NCBI RefSeq assembly: GCF_021287045.1
Contig: NZ_JAJTBG010000004.1
Coordinates: 62,001 to 126,000 of the forward strand
Direction of reading: 5' to 3'
Source of the DNA: Oryzomicrobium sp.
Lineage (GTDB): Bacteria; Pseudomonadota; Gammaproteobacteria; Burkholderiales; Rhodocyclaceae
DNA length: 64,000 nt
Shown piece by piece: positions 36,144 through 45,700 of this stretch. The first letter of the stretch is position 1. Every line of letters starts with the position of its first letter. The notes beneath the pieces were generated by a model. It ran no database searches and was not told the origin of the DNA. It was given only the letters and a program-made list of their open reading frames with translations. Both the position numbers and the translations under genes were made by a program.

Positions 36144-36263
36144 CTTCAGAGGCTGGGCGAAGGTCCGCGCCAATAAAGGCGTTTCGAGGTGGCTGCCTGG
36201 AGAGCCTCGCCAATACTCGATCTTCAGAGGGCATGCCTCAAACCCCGCGACTGGCGCGGGGTT
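36144..36263. repeat. Modular intergenic repeat, copy B, with hairpin
   Basis: Contains CTTCAGAGG twice (36144-36152, 36222-36230), CGCCAAT twice (36168-36174, 36208-36214), and CTGCCTGGAGAG (36193-36204) with the same three-base gap to CGCCAAT as copy A. It ends in a perfect 9-bp hairpin, AACCCCGCG/CGCGGGGTT (36241-36263), that may stop transcription from the gene to the right. The rest of the 36007-36294 gap shows nothing else. Confidence 0.5.
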
Positions 36264-36294
36264 CGGCCATATCGAAAGCTATGGCTGGGAAAAA

Positions 36295-36777
36295 TCAGTC
36301 TCGGGCGGGCTTCCAGCCCGGGTGGGCGAAGTAGCGGCCATAGGCCTGCAAGGCCTTCGCCACCTTGACGGCGCCGTCGTGGCGGGACGTGCCTTCCTGG
36401 TCTTGCATGACCTCGGCGCCGGCCAGCAGATCGGCGATCACCAGGTGGAGCATGGCATCGGCCTCGGCGCCGAGCTTGCAATGTTCCACGGCGTAGGCCA
36501 CTTCCTTGTTCACCGTGGCGGCAAGGGCGGCGTAGTCGGCGTCGCTGAAGCGCTCCTGGTGGATCCGGGGCAGGGCGTGGGCCATGGCGCCGTTGATGCG
36601 CCCCATGGCGCCGCGCAAGGGGGCATCGGTCTGCCATTTCTTGCCGGCGTTGAGGTGCAGCAAGGCAGGGGCTTCGGCACTGCCGTGGTCGTGGGAATGG
36701 CCATGGGCCTGAGCCTGGACGGAAGAGGAGAGGGTGAGCAGGGCGGCCAGGAACAGGGGCGTGGCGGGTAGTTTCAT
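36295..36777 (-). CDS. Exported His-rich helical protein of unknown function
   Basis: 160 aa. Signal peptide (about residues 1-23) then AHGHSHDHG, a possible metal-binding His cluster. The rest is helical with LHLNAGKKWQTDAPLRGAMG and one Cys (EHCKL). It resembles uncharacterised periplasmic proteins found near metal or nitrate-related genes, but I cannot assign a function. It stands alone, divergent from the SDR gene. Confidence 0.65.
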   Translation of the reverse strand: MKLPATPLFLAALLTLSSSVQAQAHGHSHDHGSAEAPALLHLNAGKKWQTDAPLRGAMGRINGAMAHALPRIHQERFSDADYAALAATVNKEVAYAVEHCKLGAEADAMLHLVIADLLAGAEVMQDQEGTSRHDGAVKVAKALQAYGRYFAHPGWKPARD

Positions 36778-37102
36778 CGTGAAGTCTCTCGGAGATGTGG
36801 AGGGCCGAGACCTGGATCGGGGCCGCGGACGAAATATCCGAGCATTTTTGTCGGCTACTGCTTAAACCAACCTTAAGCCAAAGGGCTGGATTTGATGCCG
36901 CTCATAAAAGCCCACAAGTGCGGATTCCCCACCTGCCTGGCGGGCGGTCCAGGGGGAAGGCGATGCCTCCTGAAGAGGGTGTTTCCGGATGAACCTAAAT
37001 CTCAGGACCTGGCCTAACACCCGGCACAAAATCTGTCTTCACGGGATCGCTGGCACCGAATCGCGGTACGGTGCGGTAACGGTCCCTGACCTGGAGCAAG
37101 CC
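36778..37102. other. Divergent intergenic region with inverted repeat
   Basis: 325 bp between the His-rich protein gene and the SDR gene. GCTTAA and TTAAGC (36860-36878) form an inverted repeat with a 7-base centre, a possible operator. No clear promoter boxes; an in-frame ATG at 36989 could extend the SDR protein but adds unconserved-looking sequence. Confidence 0.4.
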
Positions 37103-37864
37103 ATGGCGCAACGCGTGCTGGTGACCGCCGGAGCCTCCGGAATTGGGCGCGAGATTGTCCGGGCGTTTGCCGCGGGCGGCGCCGGGGTCTTCGTGTGCGA
37201 CATCGACGCCCAGGCGCTCACGGTGCTGGCCGGTGAAATCCCCGGTGTGACGGTCGGCATCTGCGATGTGTCGAAGCGGGCCGAGGTCGAGCGCATGGTG
37301 GCGGACTGCGCACAGGCCCTGGGCGGCCTCGACGTGCTGGTCAACAACGCAGGCATCGCCGGCCCGACCGCATCGGTCGAGACGATGGACCCCGATGCGT
37401 GGGAAAAGGTCATGCAGGTGGACCTGACCGGAACCTTCAACGTCACCCGCTGCGCCATTCCCCACCTGAAACAGTCCGGCGCCGGTGCCATCATCACCAT
37501 GTCATCCGTGGCCGGGCGTTTCGGCTACGCCAACCGCAGCCCGTATTGCACGGCCAAATGGGGACTGATCGGATTCACCAAGACGCTGGCCATCGAGCTG
37601 GGCGAATACGGGATTCGCGCCAATGCCATCCTGCCGGGCGCGGTGGACGGACCCCGCATCCAGCGGGTGTTCGAAGGTCGTGCCCAGGTGAGCGGCCGGC
37701 CCCTGGAGCAGATCAAGCAAGAGGCGATGGCCGTCCAGTCGCTCAAACGATTGGTCGATCCGAAGGACATTGCCGCATTGGCGGTATTCCTGGCCTCGGA
37801 TGCCGCAAAGTCGATCTCCGGCCAGATGCTGCCGATCGACAACGACATGCAGCAGGCCAGTTGA
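37103..37864 (+). CDS. Short-chain dehydrogenase/reductase
   Basis: 253 aa from the ATG at 37103, which has GGAG six bases upstream and puts the Rossmann fold at the N-terminus as in classical SDRs. Cofactor loop TAGASGIG (residues 8-15), NNAG at 81-84, catalytic Ser134 or Ser135 with Tyr148 and Lys152 (YCTAK). An Asp after strand two (CDID) favours NAD over NADP. Substrate unknown. First of a cassette with the M20 amidohydrolase 27 bp downstream. Confidence 0.9.
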   Translation: MAQRVLVTAGASGIGREIVRAFAAGGAGVFVCDIDAQALTVLAGEIPGVTVGICDVSKRAEVERMVADCAQALGGLDVLVNNAGIAGPTASVETMDPDAWEKVMQVDLTGTFNVTRCAIPHLKQSGAGAIITMSSVAGRFGYANRSPYCTAKWGLIGFTKTLAIELGEYGIRANAILPGAVDGPRIQRVFEGRAQVSGRPLEQIKQEAMAVQSLKRLVDPKDIAALAVFLASDAAKSISGQMLPIDNDMQQAS

Positions 37865-37891
37865 CCCTGCCACGATTCAAGGACACCAGCG

Positions 37892-39190
37892 ATGAACACG
37901 ACGACCGCAACGACCGCAACGGCTGCGGAGCCTGTCCTGCAGCATCTCGACCGGCTGCTTCCCGACCTTGAGGCCTTCTATAAGGACGTGCACGCGCACC
38001 CCGAGTTGTCGATGCAGGAGACGCGCACGGCCGAACGGGTGGCGGAGCGGCTGCGCGCCGCCGGGTATGAGGTGACGACGGGGATCGGGAAGACCGGTGT
38101 GGTGGGCCTGCTGCGCAACGGCGACGGGCCCACCGTGATGTTGCGCGCCGACATGGACGCCCTGCCGGTCGAGGAGGCGACCGGCCTCGACTACGCCAGC
38201 AAGGAAACGGCCAAGGACCGGGAAGGCAACACGGTGCCGGTGGGGCACATGTGCGGGCACGACATGCACGTCGCCTGGCTCGTGGGGGCGACAGCCCTGT
38301 TCGCCCAGGCCAAGCCGGCCTGGCGGGGAACGCTGATGGCGGTCTTCCAGCCCGGGGAAGAGACCGCGGAGGGGGCGCAGGCCATGATCGACGACGGCCT
38401 CTTCACACGCTTTCCCAAACCGGCGGTCGTCCTCGGGCAGCACGTCATGGTGGGGCCGGCCGGTGCCGTGGCCGGGCGCACCGGCGCCATCACTTCGGCG
38501 GCGGACAGCCTGCAAATCCGCCTGTTCGGTCGGGGCGCCCACGGATCGATGCCCCAGGCCAGCATCGATCCGGTGGTGATGGCGGCCGCGACGGTGATGC
38601 GCCTGCAAACCGTGGTGTCCCGCGAAGTCGCCGCGGCGGAGGCCGCCGTGGTTACCGTGGGGGCATTGCAGGCGGGCACCAAGGAGAACGTCATCCCCGA
38701 CGAAGCGATCATCAAACTGAACGTCCGGACATTCGACGAGGGGGTGCGCAAGCGGGTGCTGGCGGCGATCGAGCGGATCGTCAATGCCGAGGCTGCCGCA
38801 TCGGGCGCCCCGCGGCCGCCGGAGATCACCACGCTCGATCACTACCCGCTCAACGTCAACGACGTGGAGGCGAGCAAGCGGGTGGTCGAGGCGTTTCGCC
38901 GGCACTTTCCCGCCGAGCGGGTCCGGCAAACCGGGCCGGCCCCGGCCAGCGAGGATTTCGGATCGTTCGGCACCGAGTGGCACGTTCCGTCCGTCTTCTG
39001 GTTCGTCGGCGGCACCGATCCCGAGGTCTATGCCGCAGCCATGAAAGCGGGGCGGCTCAACGAGCTGCCGGTCAACCACAGCCCACTCTTCGCGCCGGTC
39101 ATCCACCCGACGCTGCGGACGGGGGTCGAAAGCCTGGTCGTCGCCGCCCAGGCGTGGTTTTCGGAGCAACAGCAACAGGCGCCCGCCTAA
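37892..39190 (+). CDS. M20 family amidohydrolase (N-acyl amino acid/hippurate hydrolase type)
   Basis: 432 aa. Metal ligands of the M20D family are visible: VHAHPELS, RADMDALPVEE, GHMCGHDMHV, FQPGEETAEGA and the C-terminal NHSPLFAPV. A dimerisation domain lies between (RGAHGSMPQASIDPV). Such enzymes remove acyl groups from amino acids such as hippurate or indole-acetyl amides. It follows the SDR gene closely, so both may serve one catabolic route, but the substrate cannot be read from sequence. Confidence 0.9.
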   Translation: MNTTTATTATAAEPVLQHLDRLLPDLEAFYKDVHAHPELSMQETRTAERVAERLRAAGYEVTTGIGKTGVVGLLRNGDGPTVMLRADMDALPVEEATGLDYASKETAKDREGNTVPVGHMCGHDMHVAWLVGATALFAQAKPAWRGTLMAVFQPGEETAEGAQAMIDDGLFTRFPKPAVVLGQHVMVGPAGAVAGRTGAITSAADSLQIRLFGRGAHGSMPQASIDPVVMAAATVMRLQTVVSREVAAAEAAVVTVGALQAGTKENVIPDEAIIKLNVRTFDEGVRKRVLAAIERIVNAEAAASGAPRPPEITTLDHYPLNVNDVEASKRVVEAFRRHFPAERVRQTGPAPASEDFGSFGTEWHVPSVFWFVGGTDPEVYAAAMKAGRLNELPVNHSPLFAPVIHPTLRTGVESLVVAAQAWFSEQQQQAPA

Positions 39191-39254
39191 GCCCGCGTGA
39201 TCGCCGGGTCGTCCCGGCCAGCGGCTTCATCGGGCGCCGTGGGGAGAACCTGCG

Positions 39255-39893
39255 ATGTCGCTTCTGCTCGTCCTCGATCTTGCCGGCACCTTCGTTTTCG
39301 CCCTCAGCGGCGCCACTGCCGGCGTGGAGCGGCGGCTCGACTTGTTCGGCATCCTGGTGCTCTCCTTCGTCGCCGGAAATTTCGGCGGCATCACCCGCGA
39401 CCTCCTGATCGGCGCGGTGCCCCCGGCCGGCATCGGCGATTGGCGTTATCTGGCGGTGTCGCTGCTGGCGGGGGGGATCACCTTCTACCGCTATGCGGCG
39501 GTGGATCGGCTGCGCTCCCCCGTCCTCATGTTCGATGCGGCGGGGCTCGCGCTCTTCGCTGTCTCGGGGGCGCACAAGGCGCTCATGTTCGGGCTCAATC
39601 CCTTCATGGCGGCATTGCTCGGCATGCTCACGGGCATTGGCGGTGGCATGGTGCGCGACGTCCTGCTGGCCAATGTCCCCACCGTCCTGCGCGCCGACAT
39701 TTACGCCACGGCTGCGTTGGCCGGCGCGGCCGTGGTGGTGGTGGGCGAACTGCTGAAGCTTCCCCCCACCGTCACGACCATCGTCGGCGCATTGCTGTGC
39801 TTCGGCCTGCGCCTCATGGCCCTGCGCCGCGGCTGGCACCTTCCGGTTGCCCGGCCTGAACGATCGTCCGACCAACAACAGTCCCAGGACTAG
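39255..39893 (+). CDS. TRIC-type cation channel family protein (UPF0126)
   Basis: 212 aa with seven predicted membrane helices. Two repeats of the UPF0126 domain each carry a Gly-rich helix: FVAGNFGGITRDLLIG and GMLTGIGGGMVRDVLLA. Prokaryotic TRIC homologues form trimeric K+/Na+ channels; some members are linked to glycine transport. Third gene of the SDR-amidohydrolase cassette, 64 bp downstream. Confidence 0.88.
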   Translation: MSLLLVLDLAGTFVFALSGATAGVERRLDLFGILVLSFVAGNFGGITRDLLIGAVPPAGIGDWRYLAVSLLAGGITFYRYAAVDRLRSPVLMFDAAGLALFAVSGAHKALMFGLNPFMAALLGMLTGIGGGMVRDVLLANVPTVLRADIYATAALAGAAVVVVGELLKLPPTVTTIVGALLCFGLRLMALRRGWHLPVARPERSSDQQQSQD

Positions 39894-40062
39894 GCATGCC
39901 CCAGTCTTCCCCGTTTCCCGGGGAGCCCCACATACCATCAGGTCGTCCTGATACGGTGCTTGTACGGGGGGCGATTGACGGAAGAGGTTGGCATCCGCTA
40001 CGCCGACGAAGGTGTTCAGGACCCGGGGCAGGAGCCGTGCTTAAGAGATTGAGGGAGCGCCC

Positions 40063-41778
40063 TCAGGCCCCTTCGGCGTACTCGATCACCAGCTGGGGGC
40101 TGGAGATGCCGTTGTACTCGTTGACGGTGAGGCGGTAGGCGGCGCGGATATGGTCGCCGGCGTCGTCGGTGGAGTTGAAGCGGATCGCTTCCAGCCGGGT
40201 GTTGCCCTTGCGCAGGGTCAGCTTGAGGTGCTTTTCCTTGAGCACGCGGCGCTGTTCCACCACGAATTCGTCCTGGAACAGGGGCGGGGGGAAGCCCTGG
40301 CCCCACACCTCGCCTTCGAGCAGGCGGGCCACGTCCAGGTTGAAGAAGCCGGAATCCAGGCCGCCGTCGGTTTCCAGGGTGCGGGTCAGTTCGGCCTCGG
40401 TCAGCCATTCATCGGCGACCCGGGCGAACTGGTCGCGGAATTCGTCGAAGCGTTCCTCAGGGATGGTGGCGCCGGCGGCCATGGCGTGGCCGCCGAATTT
40501 GACCAGCAGGCTCGGGGCGCGTTTGGACACCAGGTCCAGGGCGTCGCGCAGGTGGAAGCCGGGGATGGAGCGCCCCGACCCCTTGATCTCGCCGTTCTCG
40601 CCCCGGGCGAAGGCGAACACCGGGCGGTGGATGCGGTCCTTGATACGCGAGGCGAGGATGCCCACCACGCCCTGGTGCCAGTCCGCATCGAACAGGGCCA
40701 GGGCGGCGGGAATGGCGTTGCCTTCGCCTTCCAGGCCGCCGGCCTCCAGTTCGGCCAGCCGCTCCAGGGCCTGTTCCTGCATGCCGGCCTCGATCTCGCG
40801 CCGTTCCCGGTTGAGCTTGTCCAGTTCCTGGGCGATGTTGAGCGCCCGGCCCGGGTCGTCGGTGATCAGGCATTCGATGCCCAGGCTCATGTCGGAGAGA
40901 CGCCCGGCGGCATTCAGCCGGGGGCCGACGACGAAGCCCAGGTCGAAGGCGGACAGGCGGTTGAGCTCCCGGCCGGCGGCCGAGAACAGGGCGCGGATGC
41001 CGGCGCACAGCTTGCCCTGGCGCATGCGGGCCAGGCCCTGGGCCACCAGGATGCGGTTGTTGCGGTCGAGCTTGACCACGTCGGCCACGGTGCCCAGGGC
41101 CACCAGGTCGAGCAGGTTGCCGAAATTGGGTTCGGGGCGGTCGGTGAAGAAGCCCCGGTTGCGCAGCTCGGCGCGCAGGGCCAGCAGCACGTAGAACATC
41201 ACCCCGACCCCGGCCAGGTTCTTGGAGGGGAAGGCGCAGTCCGGCTGGTTGGGGTTCACGATCACCTCGGCCTCGGGCAGGGTCTCCCCCGGCAGGTGGT
41301 GGTCGGTGATCAGGGTGGCGATGCCCAGCTCCCGGGCCCGCTCCACCCCGGCGATGCTGGCGATGCCGTTGTCCACGGTGACCAGCAGGTCCGGGTTGCG
41401 CTCGGCGGCCAGATCCACGATCTCCGGCGACAGGCCGTAGCCCAGGGTGAAGCGGTTGGGCACCAGGTAATCCACCGTACCGCCCAGGCTGCGCAGGCCA
41501 CGCACCGCCACGGCGCAGGCGGTGGCGCCGTCGCAGTCGTAGTCGGCCACGATCAGGATGCGGGCTTCTGCCTCCAGGGCATCGGCCAGCAGCGCGGCGG
41601 CGTCTTCGGCGCCCTTCAGGGCCTTGGGCGGCAACAGGCCGGCCAGGCCGTAGTCCAGGTCGCCCTTGGCGGCCACCCCCCGGGCGGCGTAGATGCGCGC
41701 CAGCAGCGGGTGCAGGCCCGATTGTTCGAGGCTCCAGACGAGTTTTTCGGAAACGGGGCGGGTGACGATGCGGGTCAT
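40063..41778 (-). CDS. recJ: Single-stranded-DNA exonuclease RecJ
   Basis: 571 aa from the ATG at 41778. DHH-family motifs ILIVADYDCDGATACAVAV, ITDHHLPGE and ALGTVADVV supply the metal ligands, and GPRLNAAGRLSDM marks the DHHA1 region; an OB domain follows. RecJ digests 5' single-strand ends in recombination and mismatch repair. The frame is open far upstream into the neighbouring gene, but that part is its out-of-frame reading. Confidence 0.95.
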   Translation of the reverse strand: MTRIVTRPVSEKLVWSLEQSGLHPLLARIYAARGVAAKGDLDYGLAGLLPPKALKGAEDAAALLADALEAEARILIVADYDCDGATACAVAVRGLRSLGGTVDYLVPNRFTLGYGLSPEIVDLAAERNPDLLVTVDNGIASIAGVERARELGIATLITDHHLPGETLPEAEVIVNPNQPDCAFPSKNLAGVGVMFYVLLALRAELRNRGFFTDRPEPNFGNLLDLVALGTVADVVKLDRNNRILVAQGLARMRQGKLCAGIRALFSAAGRELNRLSAFDLGFVVGPRLNAAGRLSDMSLGIECLITDDPGRALNIAQELDKLNRERREIEAGMQEQALERLAELEAGGLEGEGNAIPAALALFDADWHQGVVGILASRIKDRIHRPVFAFARGENGEIKGSGRSIPGFHLRDALDLVSKRAPSLLVKFGGHAMAAGATIPEERFDEFRDQFARVADEWLTEAELTRTLETDGGLDSGFFNLDVARLLEGEVWGQGFPPPLFQDEFVVEQRRVLKEKHLKLTLRKGNTRLEAIRFNSTDDAGDHIRAAYRLTVNEYNGISSPQLVIEYAEGA

Positions 41779-41852
41779 GGCGTGGGGTGTCGGGTCGGTG
41801 TCTGGGGCAGGATGCGTGGGAGCGGCTGGGGGCTTGGCGTGGGTGGATGAGA

Positions 41853-43019
41853 TCAGGCGCCCGGCCCTTCCGGATTGAGTTCCACCCCTTTGGCCTGCCA
41901 GGGGGCGGCGTAGGTGGCCAGGGCGGCGGCGGGCAGGGGGCGGCGCCAGAACTTCCAGCGGTCGCCGGGAACCAGGGTCCAGCTCACCGTGGCCCGGGTG
42001 GCGGGTACGGTCAGGGTCAGGCCGGTGAGCCGGCCAGCCCACAGGGCGGCCAGGGCCGGGGCCAGCCAGGCGGCCTCCACGGCGGGCAGGGCGCGGCGCC
42101 AGGCATCCCGGTCCTGGTACAGGGCGGCGTCGAACAGGCTGTCCAGCACCACCAGCCCCCGGCCGGCGGTGGACGCGGCCTCGGTGGTGGGCAGGGCGGT
42201 GAAATCGTCGGGCAGGGCGGCAGCCCGGGCCGGGCCGGCCAGGCCCCTGGCCAGGGGGGAATCGGCCCAGAGGTGGGTGAGGGTGGCCAGGGGGGCGGAA
42301 GTATTGGCGGCGGCGGAAAAGTCCGGTGCCGCCGGCAGGCCGTAGCCCCACAGCCACAGGCTGTTGACCGGCAGGTGGCCGGCGTCTTCGCGGCGGGCGT
42401 TGGCCGGGTGGGTGTGCAGGGCCATCTGGGCGTCGCTCACCACTCGGGTCAGGGCCGGCGGCAGGTCGGCGGCGGGCTGGCGGCCGTCGAGGCGGCGGCC
42501 GGCCACCGCCGACAGGGGCAGCACCGGCGGCAGACCGAGGGTGGTATCGAGCAGGGCTTGGGGCAGCCAGGCGTACCAGCGGTCGGGGGCCGGGGCGGCG
42601 ATGCGGATGCCGTCCGGGGCGAAGTAGTCGTTGAGCCCGGCCACCAGGGCCTGGGCGTCGGCGTCGTCCAGGGCGAACTGGCGGGCATCGGCCACCACCA
42701 CCTGCTGCTGGATGAAGCGCAGGTGCACCGGGTCGGCGCAGACCCAGGCGCCGGGGGGCTGGCCCGCCGGCAGGGGAGCGGCTTCGCCGGCCAGCCGGGC
42801 GGCGGCGGGGGAACGTTCCGCCTCGGCGCCATGGCCGGCCTGGAGGCGCTTGGCCAGCACTTCTTCCCAGGCCGGCGGCCGTTGCCGGGGATGGTCCACG
42901 GCGCTGCGCCGTCCCCGGGCCAGCACCGTGCCCAGGGCGGGCAGGGCCAGGTCGGCGTAGATGGCGGTGTCGCGGCGGTCGGGCCAGAACAGGTCGGGGA
43001 CGAGGATTTCCAGGTGCAT
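41853..43019 (-). CDS. Phosphoglycerate mutase-like (RpfE-type) protein
   Basis: 388 aa from the ATG at 43019. It begins MHLEILVPDLFWPDR and has a later VVLDSLFDAALYQDRDAWR. Similar proteins beside recJ are annotated in betaproteobacteria and xanthomonads as RpfE or as cofactor-independent phosphoglycerate mutase-like; this is recalled, not searched. Function unknown; it is probably cotranscribed with recJ, 74 bp downstream. Confidence 0.65.
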   Translation of the reverse strand: MHLEILVPDLFWPDRRDTAIYADLALPALGTVLARGRRSAVDHPRQRPPAWEEVLAKRLQAGHGAEAERSPAAARLAGEAAPLPAGQPPGAWVCADPVHLRFIQQQVVVADARQFALDDADAQALVAGLNDYFAPDGIRIAAPAPDRWYAWLPQALLDTTLGLPPVLPLSAVAGRRLDGRQPAADLPPALTRVVSDAQMALHTHPANARREDAGHLPVNSLWLWGYGLPAAPDFSAAANTSAPLATLTHLWADSPLARGLAGPARAAALPDDFTALPTTEAASTAGRGLVVLDSLFDAALYQDRDAWRRALPAVEAAWLAPALAALWAGRLTGLTLTVPATRATVSWTLVPGDRWKFWRRPLPAAALATYAAPWQAKGVELNPEGPGA

Positions 43020-43338
43020 GGCGGTGCTGCGTGGGGCCGCGGCAGGGCGGGAGGGGATATCGGGATGCGGGGGGTGCCGGCGATGCCGAATACCGGCTGA
43101 TATCGGCGGGGATGTGTCCGCAGAGTCCATGGAGCCTGCGAATTGGCCGGGTCCCGCAGTGGGTCCGGGTGGCCCGGGGGGAGGGCGGAGTGTAGCATAG
43201 CGCCTTTTCCGGGCGCCCCTGCCGGCGTGGCGCCGGACGCCGTAACGCCAGGGCATCTCACCTGGCGCCACGGCTCGCGATTTCCTGTTGTACAGCCCGT
43301 TCCCGCTCACTGCATCCACTACCTTTCCGCCAATTTCC

Positions 43339-44601
43339 GTGTCCTCCCTTCCCTACGAGTTGCTCATCGGCCTGCGCTACACCCGGGCCAAGAAGCGGGG
43401 CGCCCGGCGCAACCGCTTCGTCTCGTTCATCTCCGCCATTTCCATGGCCGGCATCGCCCTCGGCGTGGCCGCCTTGATCGTGGTGCTGTCGGTGATGAAC
43501 GGCTTCCAGACGGAACTGCGCGAACGTATCCTCGGCGTGGCCTCCCACATTCAGATCGAAGGCATGGACGGCCAGCTGCCGGACTGGCCCCGGGTGCTGG
43601 AAGAGGCCCGCCGCCATCCGGATGTGAAGGGGGCGGCCCCCTTCGTCCAGGCCCAGTCGATGCTGACCTTCGGCGAGGAGGTGCGCGGAGTGGTAATCCG
43701 CGGCGTGCTGCCCGACATGGAGGGCCAGGTGGCGGACTTTGCCAATCACTTGAAGAGCGGCGCCCTGTCCGATCTGCGGCCCGGCGAGTTCGGCATCGTC
43801 CTTGGCAGCGAGGTGGCCCGGGCCCTGCACGTCTTCGTCGGCGACAAGGTGACGGTGATCGCGCCGCAAGGCTCGGTGACCCCGGCCGGGGTGGTGCCCC
43901 GGCTGAAGACCTTCCGCGTGGTGGGCATCTTCGAGGTAGGCATGTTCGAGTACGACTCGGGCCTGGCCCTGATCAACTTGCAGGACGCCCAGACCCTGTA
44001 CCGGATGGGCGACAACGTCTCGGGTATCCGCCTCAAGCTCGACGACCTGTTCCAGGCGCCCCGGGTGGCCCGGGAGGTGGCCCGGATGATCCGCACCGAC
44101 GCTTACCTGACCGACTGGACCCGCAGCCACGCCAACTTCTTTCGCGCCGTGCAGATCGAGAAGAACATGATGTTCATCATCCTGTCCCTGATTGTCGCCG
44201 TGGCCGCCTTCAACATCGTCTCGACCCTGGTCATGGCGGTCACCGACAAGCAGGCGGATATTGCCATCCTGCGCACTCTGGGGGCCTCGCCACGCAGCAT
44301 CATGGCCATCTTCATGGTCCAGGGCGTGCTGATCGGGCTCGTCGGACTGGCCATCGGCGTTGCCGGCGGCGTGGCCCTGGCGCTCAACATCGACGTGGTG
44401 GTGCCCTTCATCGAGCGGATCACCGGCATCCAGTTCCTCTCCAAGGAGGTGTATTACATCTCCCAGCTGCCCTCGGAGCTGCAATGGCGCGACGTGACCA
44501 CCGTTACCATCGTGGCCTTCGTCCTGGGCATCGTCGCCACCCTTTACCCCAGCTACCGGGCCTCCCGGGTCAATCCTGCCGAGGCGCTGCGCTATGAGTG
44601 A
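43339..44601 (+). CDS. lolC: Lipoprotein-releasing ABC transporter permease LolC/LolE
   Basis: 420 aa from a GTG at 43339, beginning [20 protein letters not shown]; an upstream TTG at 43288 is possible. TM1 ([27 protein letters not shown], within residues 30-56), a large periplasmic domain, and three C-terminal membrane helices with the FtsX pattern ([20 protein letters not shown]). LolCDE extracts lipoproteins from the inner membrane for LolA. Only one permease gene is present, as in Lol systems with a single LolF-type subunit. lolD overlaps its end by 8 bp. Confidence 0.93.
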   Translation: MSSLPYELLIGLRYTRAKKRGARRNRFVSFISAISMAGIALGVAALIVVLSVMNGFQTELRERILGVASHIQIEGMDGQLPDWPRVLEEARRHPDVKGAAPFVQAQSMLTFGEEVRGVVIRGVLPDMEGQVADFANHLKSGALSDLRPGEFGIVLGSEVARALHVFVGDKVTVIAPQGSVTPAGVVPRLKTFRVVGIFEVGMFEYDSGLALINLQDAQTLYRMGDNVSGIRLKLDDLFQAPRVAREVARMIRTDAYLTDWTRSHANFFRAVQIEKNMMFIILSLIVAVAAFNIVSTLVMAVTDKQADIAILRTLGASPRSIMAIFMVQGVLIGLVGLAIGVAGGVALALNIDVVVPFIERITGIQFLSKEVYYISQLPSELQWRDVTTVTIVAFVLGIVATLYPSYRASRVNPAEALRYE

Positions 44602-45313
44602 TGCCGTTCTGACTTCCGCCCCCCAAGCCCCCCATGCCGCCGCCGAGGCGGTGATCGAGGCCCGGGGGCTGTCCAAGATCTTCAACGAGGGCAAGCTGTC
44701 GGTGCCGGTGCTGAGCGGCATCGACCTGACCGTTGCCGCCGGCGAGACCCTGGCCATCGTCGGTGCCTCGGGTTCGGGCAAGAGCACCCTGCTGCACCTG
44801 CTCGGCGGCCTGGATACGGCCAGTGCCGGCGAGGCGCGCTTGAAGGGCCGGCTGTGGGCCGGTATGGGCGAGGCGGAACGGGGCGACTGGCGCAACGCCC
44901 ACCTGGGCTTCGTTTACCAGTTCCACCACCTGCTGCCCGAGTTCTCCGCCCTGGAGAACGTGGCCATGCCCCTGCTCATCCGCCGCACCGAGCGGGCCGT
45001 GGCCGAAGCCCAGGCCAGATCGGTGCTGGAGGCCGTGGGCCTGGGCCACCGCCTCACCCATACCCCGGGCGAGCTGTCCGGCGGCGAGCGCCAGCGCGCC
45101 GCCCTGGCCCGGGCCCTGGTGACCAAGCCGGCCTGCGTGCTGGCCGACGAGCCCACCGGCAACCTGGACCGGAGCACCGCCGACCAGGTGTTCAACCTGA
45201 TGCTCGACCTGGCCCGGGACCAGGGCACCGCCTTCGTGGTGGTGACCCACGATCTGGAGCTGGCCGGGCGCTGCCACCGCCACCTGCGCATCAGCGACGG
45301 CCGCCTCGCCTGA
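44594..45313 (+). CDS. lolD: Lipoprotein-releasing ATPase LolD
   Basis: 239 aa ABC ATPase: Walker [20 protein letters not shown]-loop, signature [15 protein letters not shown], Walker [12 protein letters not shown] and H-loop [30 protein letters not shown] is typical of LolD. Powers lipoprotein release with the permease encoded just upstream. Confidence 0.96.
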   Translation: MSDAVLTSAPQAPHAAAEAVIEARGLSKIFNEGKLSVPVLSGIDLTVAAGETLAIVGASGSGKSTLLHLLGGLDTASAGEARLKGRLWAGMGEAERGDWRNAHLGFVYQFHHLLPEFSALENVAMPLLIRRTERAVAEAQARSVLEAVGLGHRLTHTPGELSGGERQRAALARALVTKPACVLADEPTGNLDRSTADQVFNLMLDLARDQGTAFVVVTHDLELAGRCHRHLRISDGRLA

Positions 45314-45700
45314 GTCGGGCTTTTCCCGTTCCGCTGCTTCCTTGCCGCCCCGGCTCCTCCTTTAAGGTGCCGGGGCGTTTTCGTTGGGGTTTCCACAGGG
45401 CTGCAGGCGTTTTTCGTCGTGTCATGCGTAAGGGCCGGCAATCCTTGTTCAGCGGCGGTCCTGCGTTATTAATACATTGGCGGCAATCTTTATATGACCT
45501 TCGTAATGCCGTTCGTCGGATTTGACCCTATTTACGACATGGATTTTGCCGTGCCGACGCTAGAATGCTGCCGCTTCCATGGGGGAGAAGCGCTGTAGGG
45601 CCTGTACGGTCGTATTGCGTATGGAATTTTCGGTGCCATCCCCTGGTCATATCCGCGGGATCGTTCCGCAATCCGACGCACACGCTTCGACAGGATTCCC
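45314..45700. other. Intergenic region between lolD and the first chemoreceptor
   Basis: 387 bp. Holds the lolD terminator near its left end, then an AT-richer stretch around 45470-45500 and 45520-45560. No convincing sigma28 or sigma70 promoter for the chemoreceptor could be picked out. Confidence 0.5.
45347..45382 (+). terminator. Terminator after lolD
   Basis: GCCCCGGC (45347-45354) pairs with GCCGGGGC (45369-45376), followed by GTTTTC; CCTT/AAGG can extend pairing inside the loop. Confidence 0.75.
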
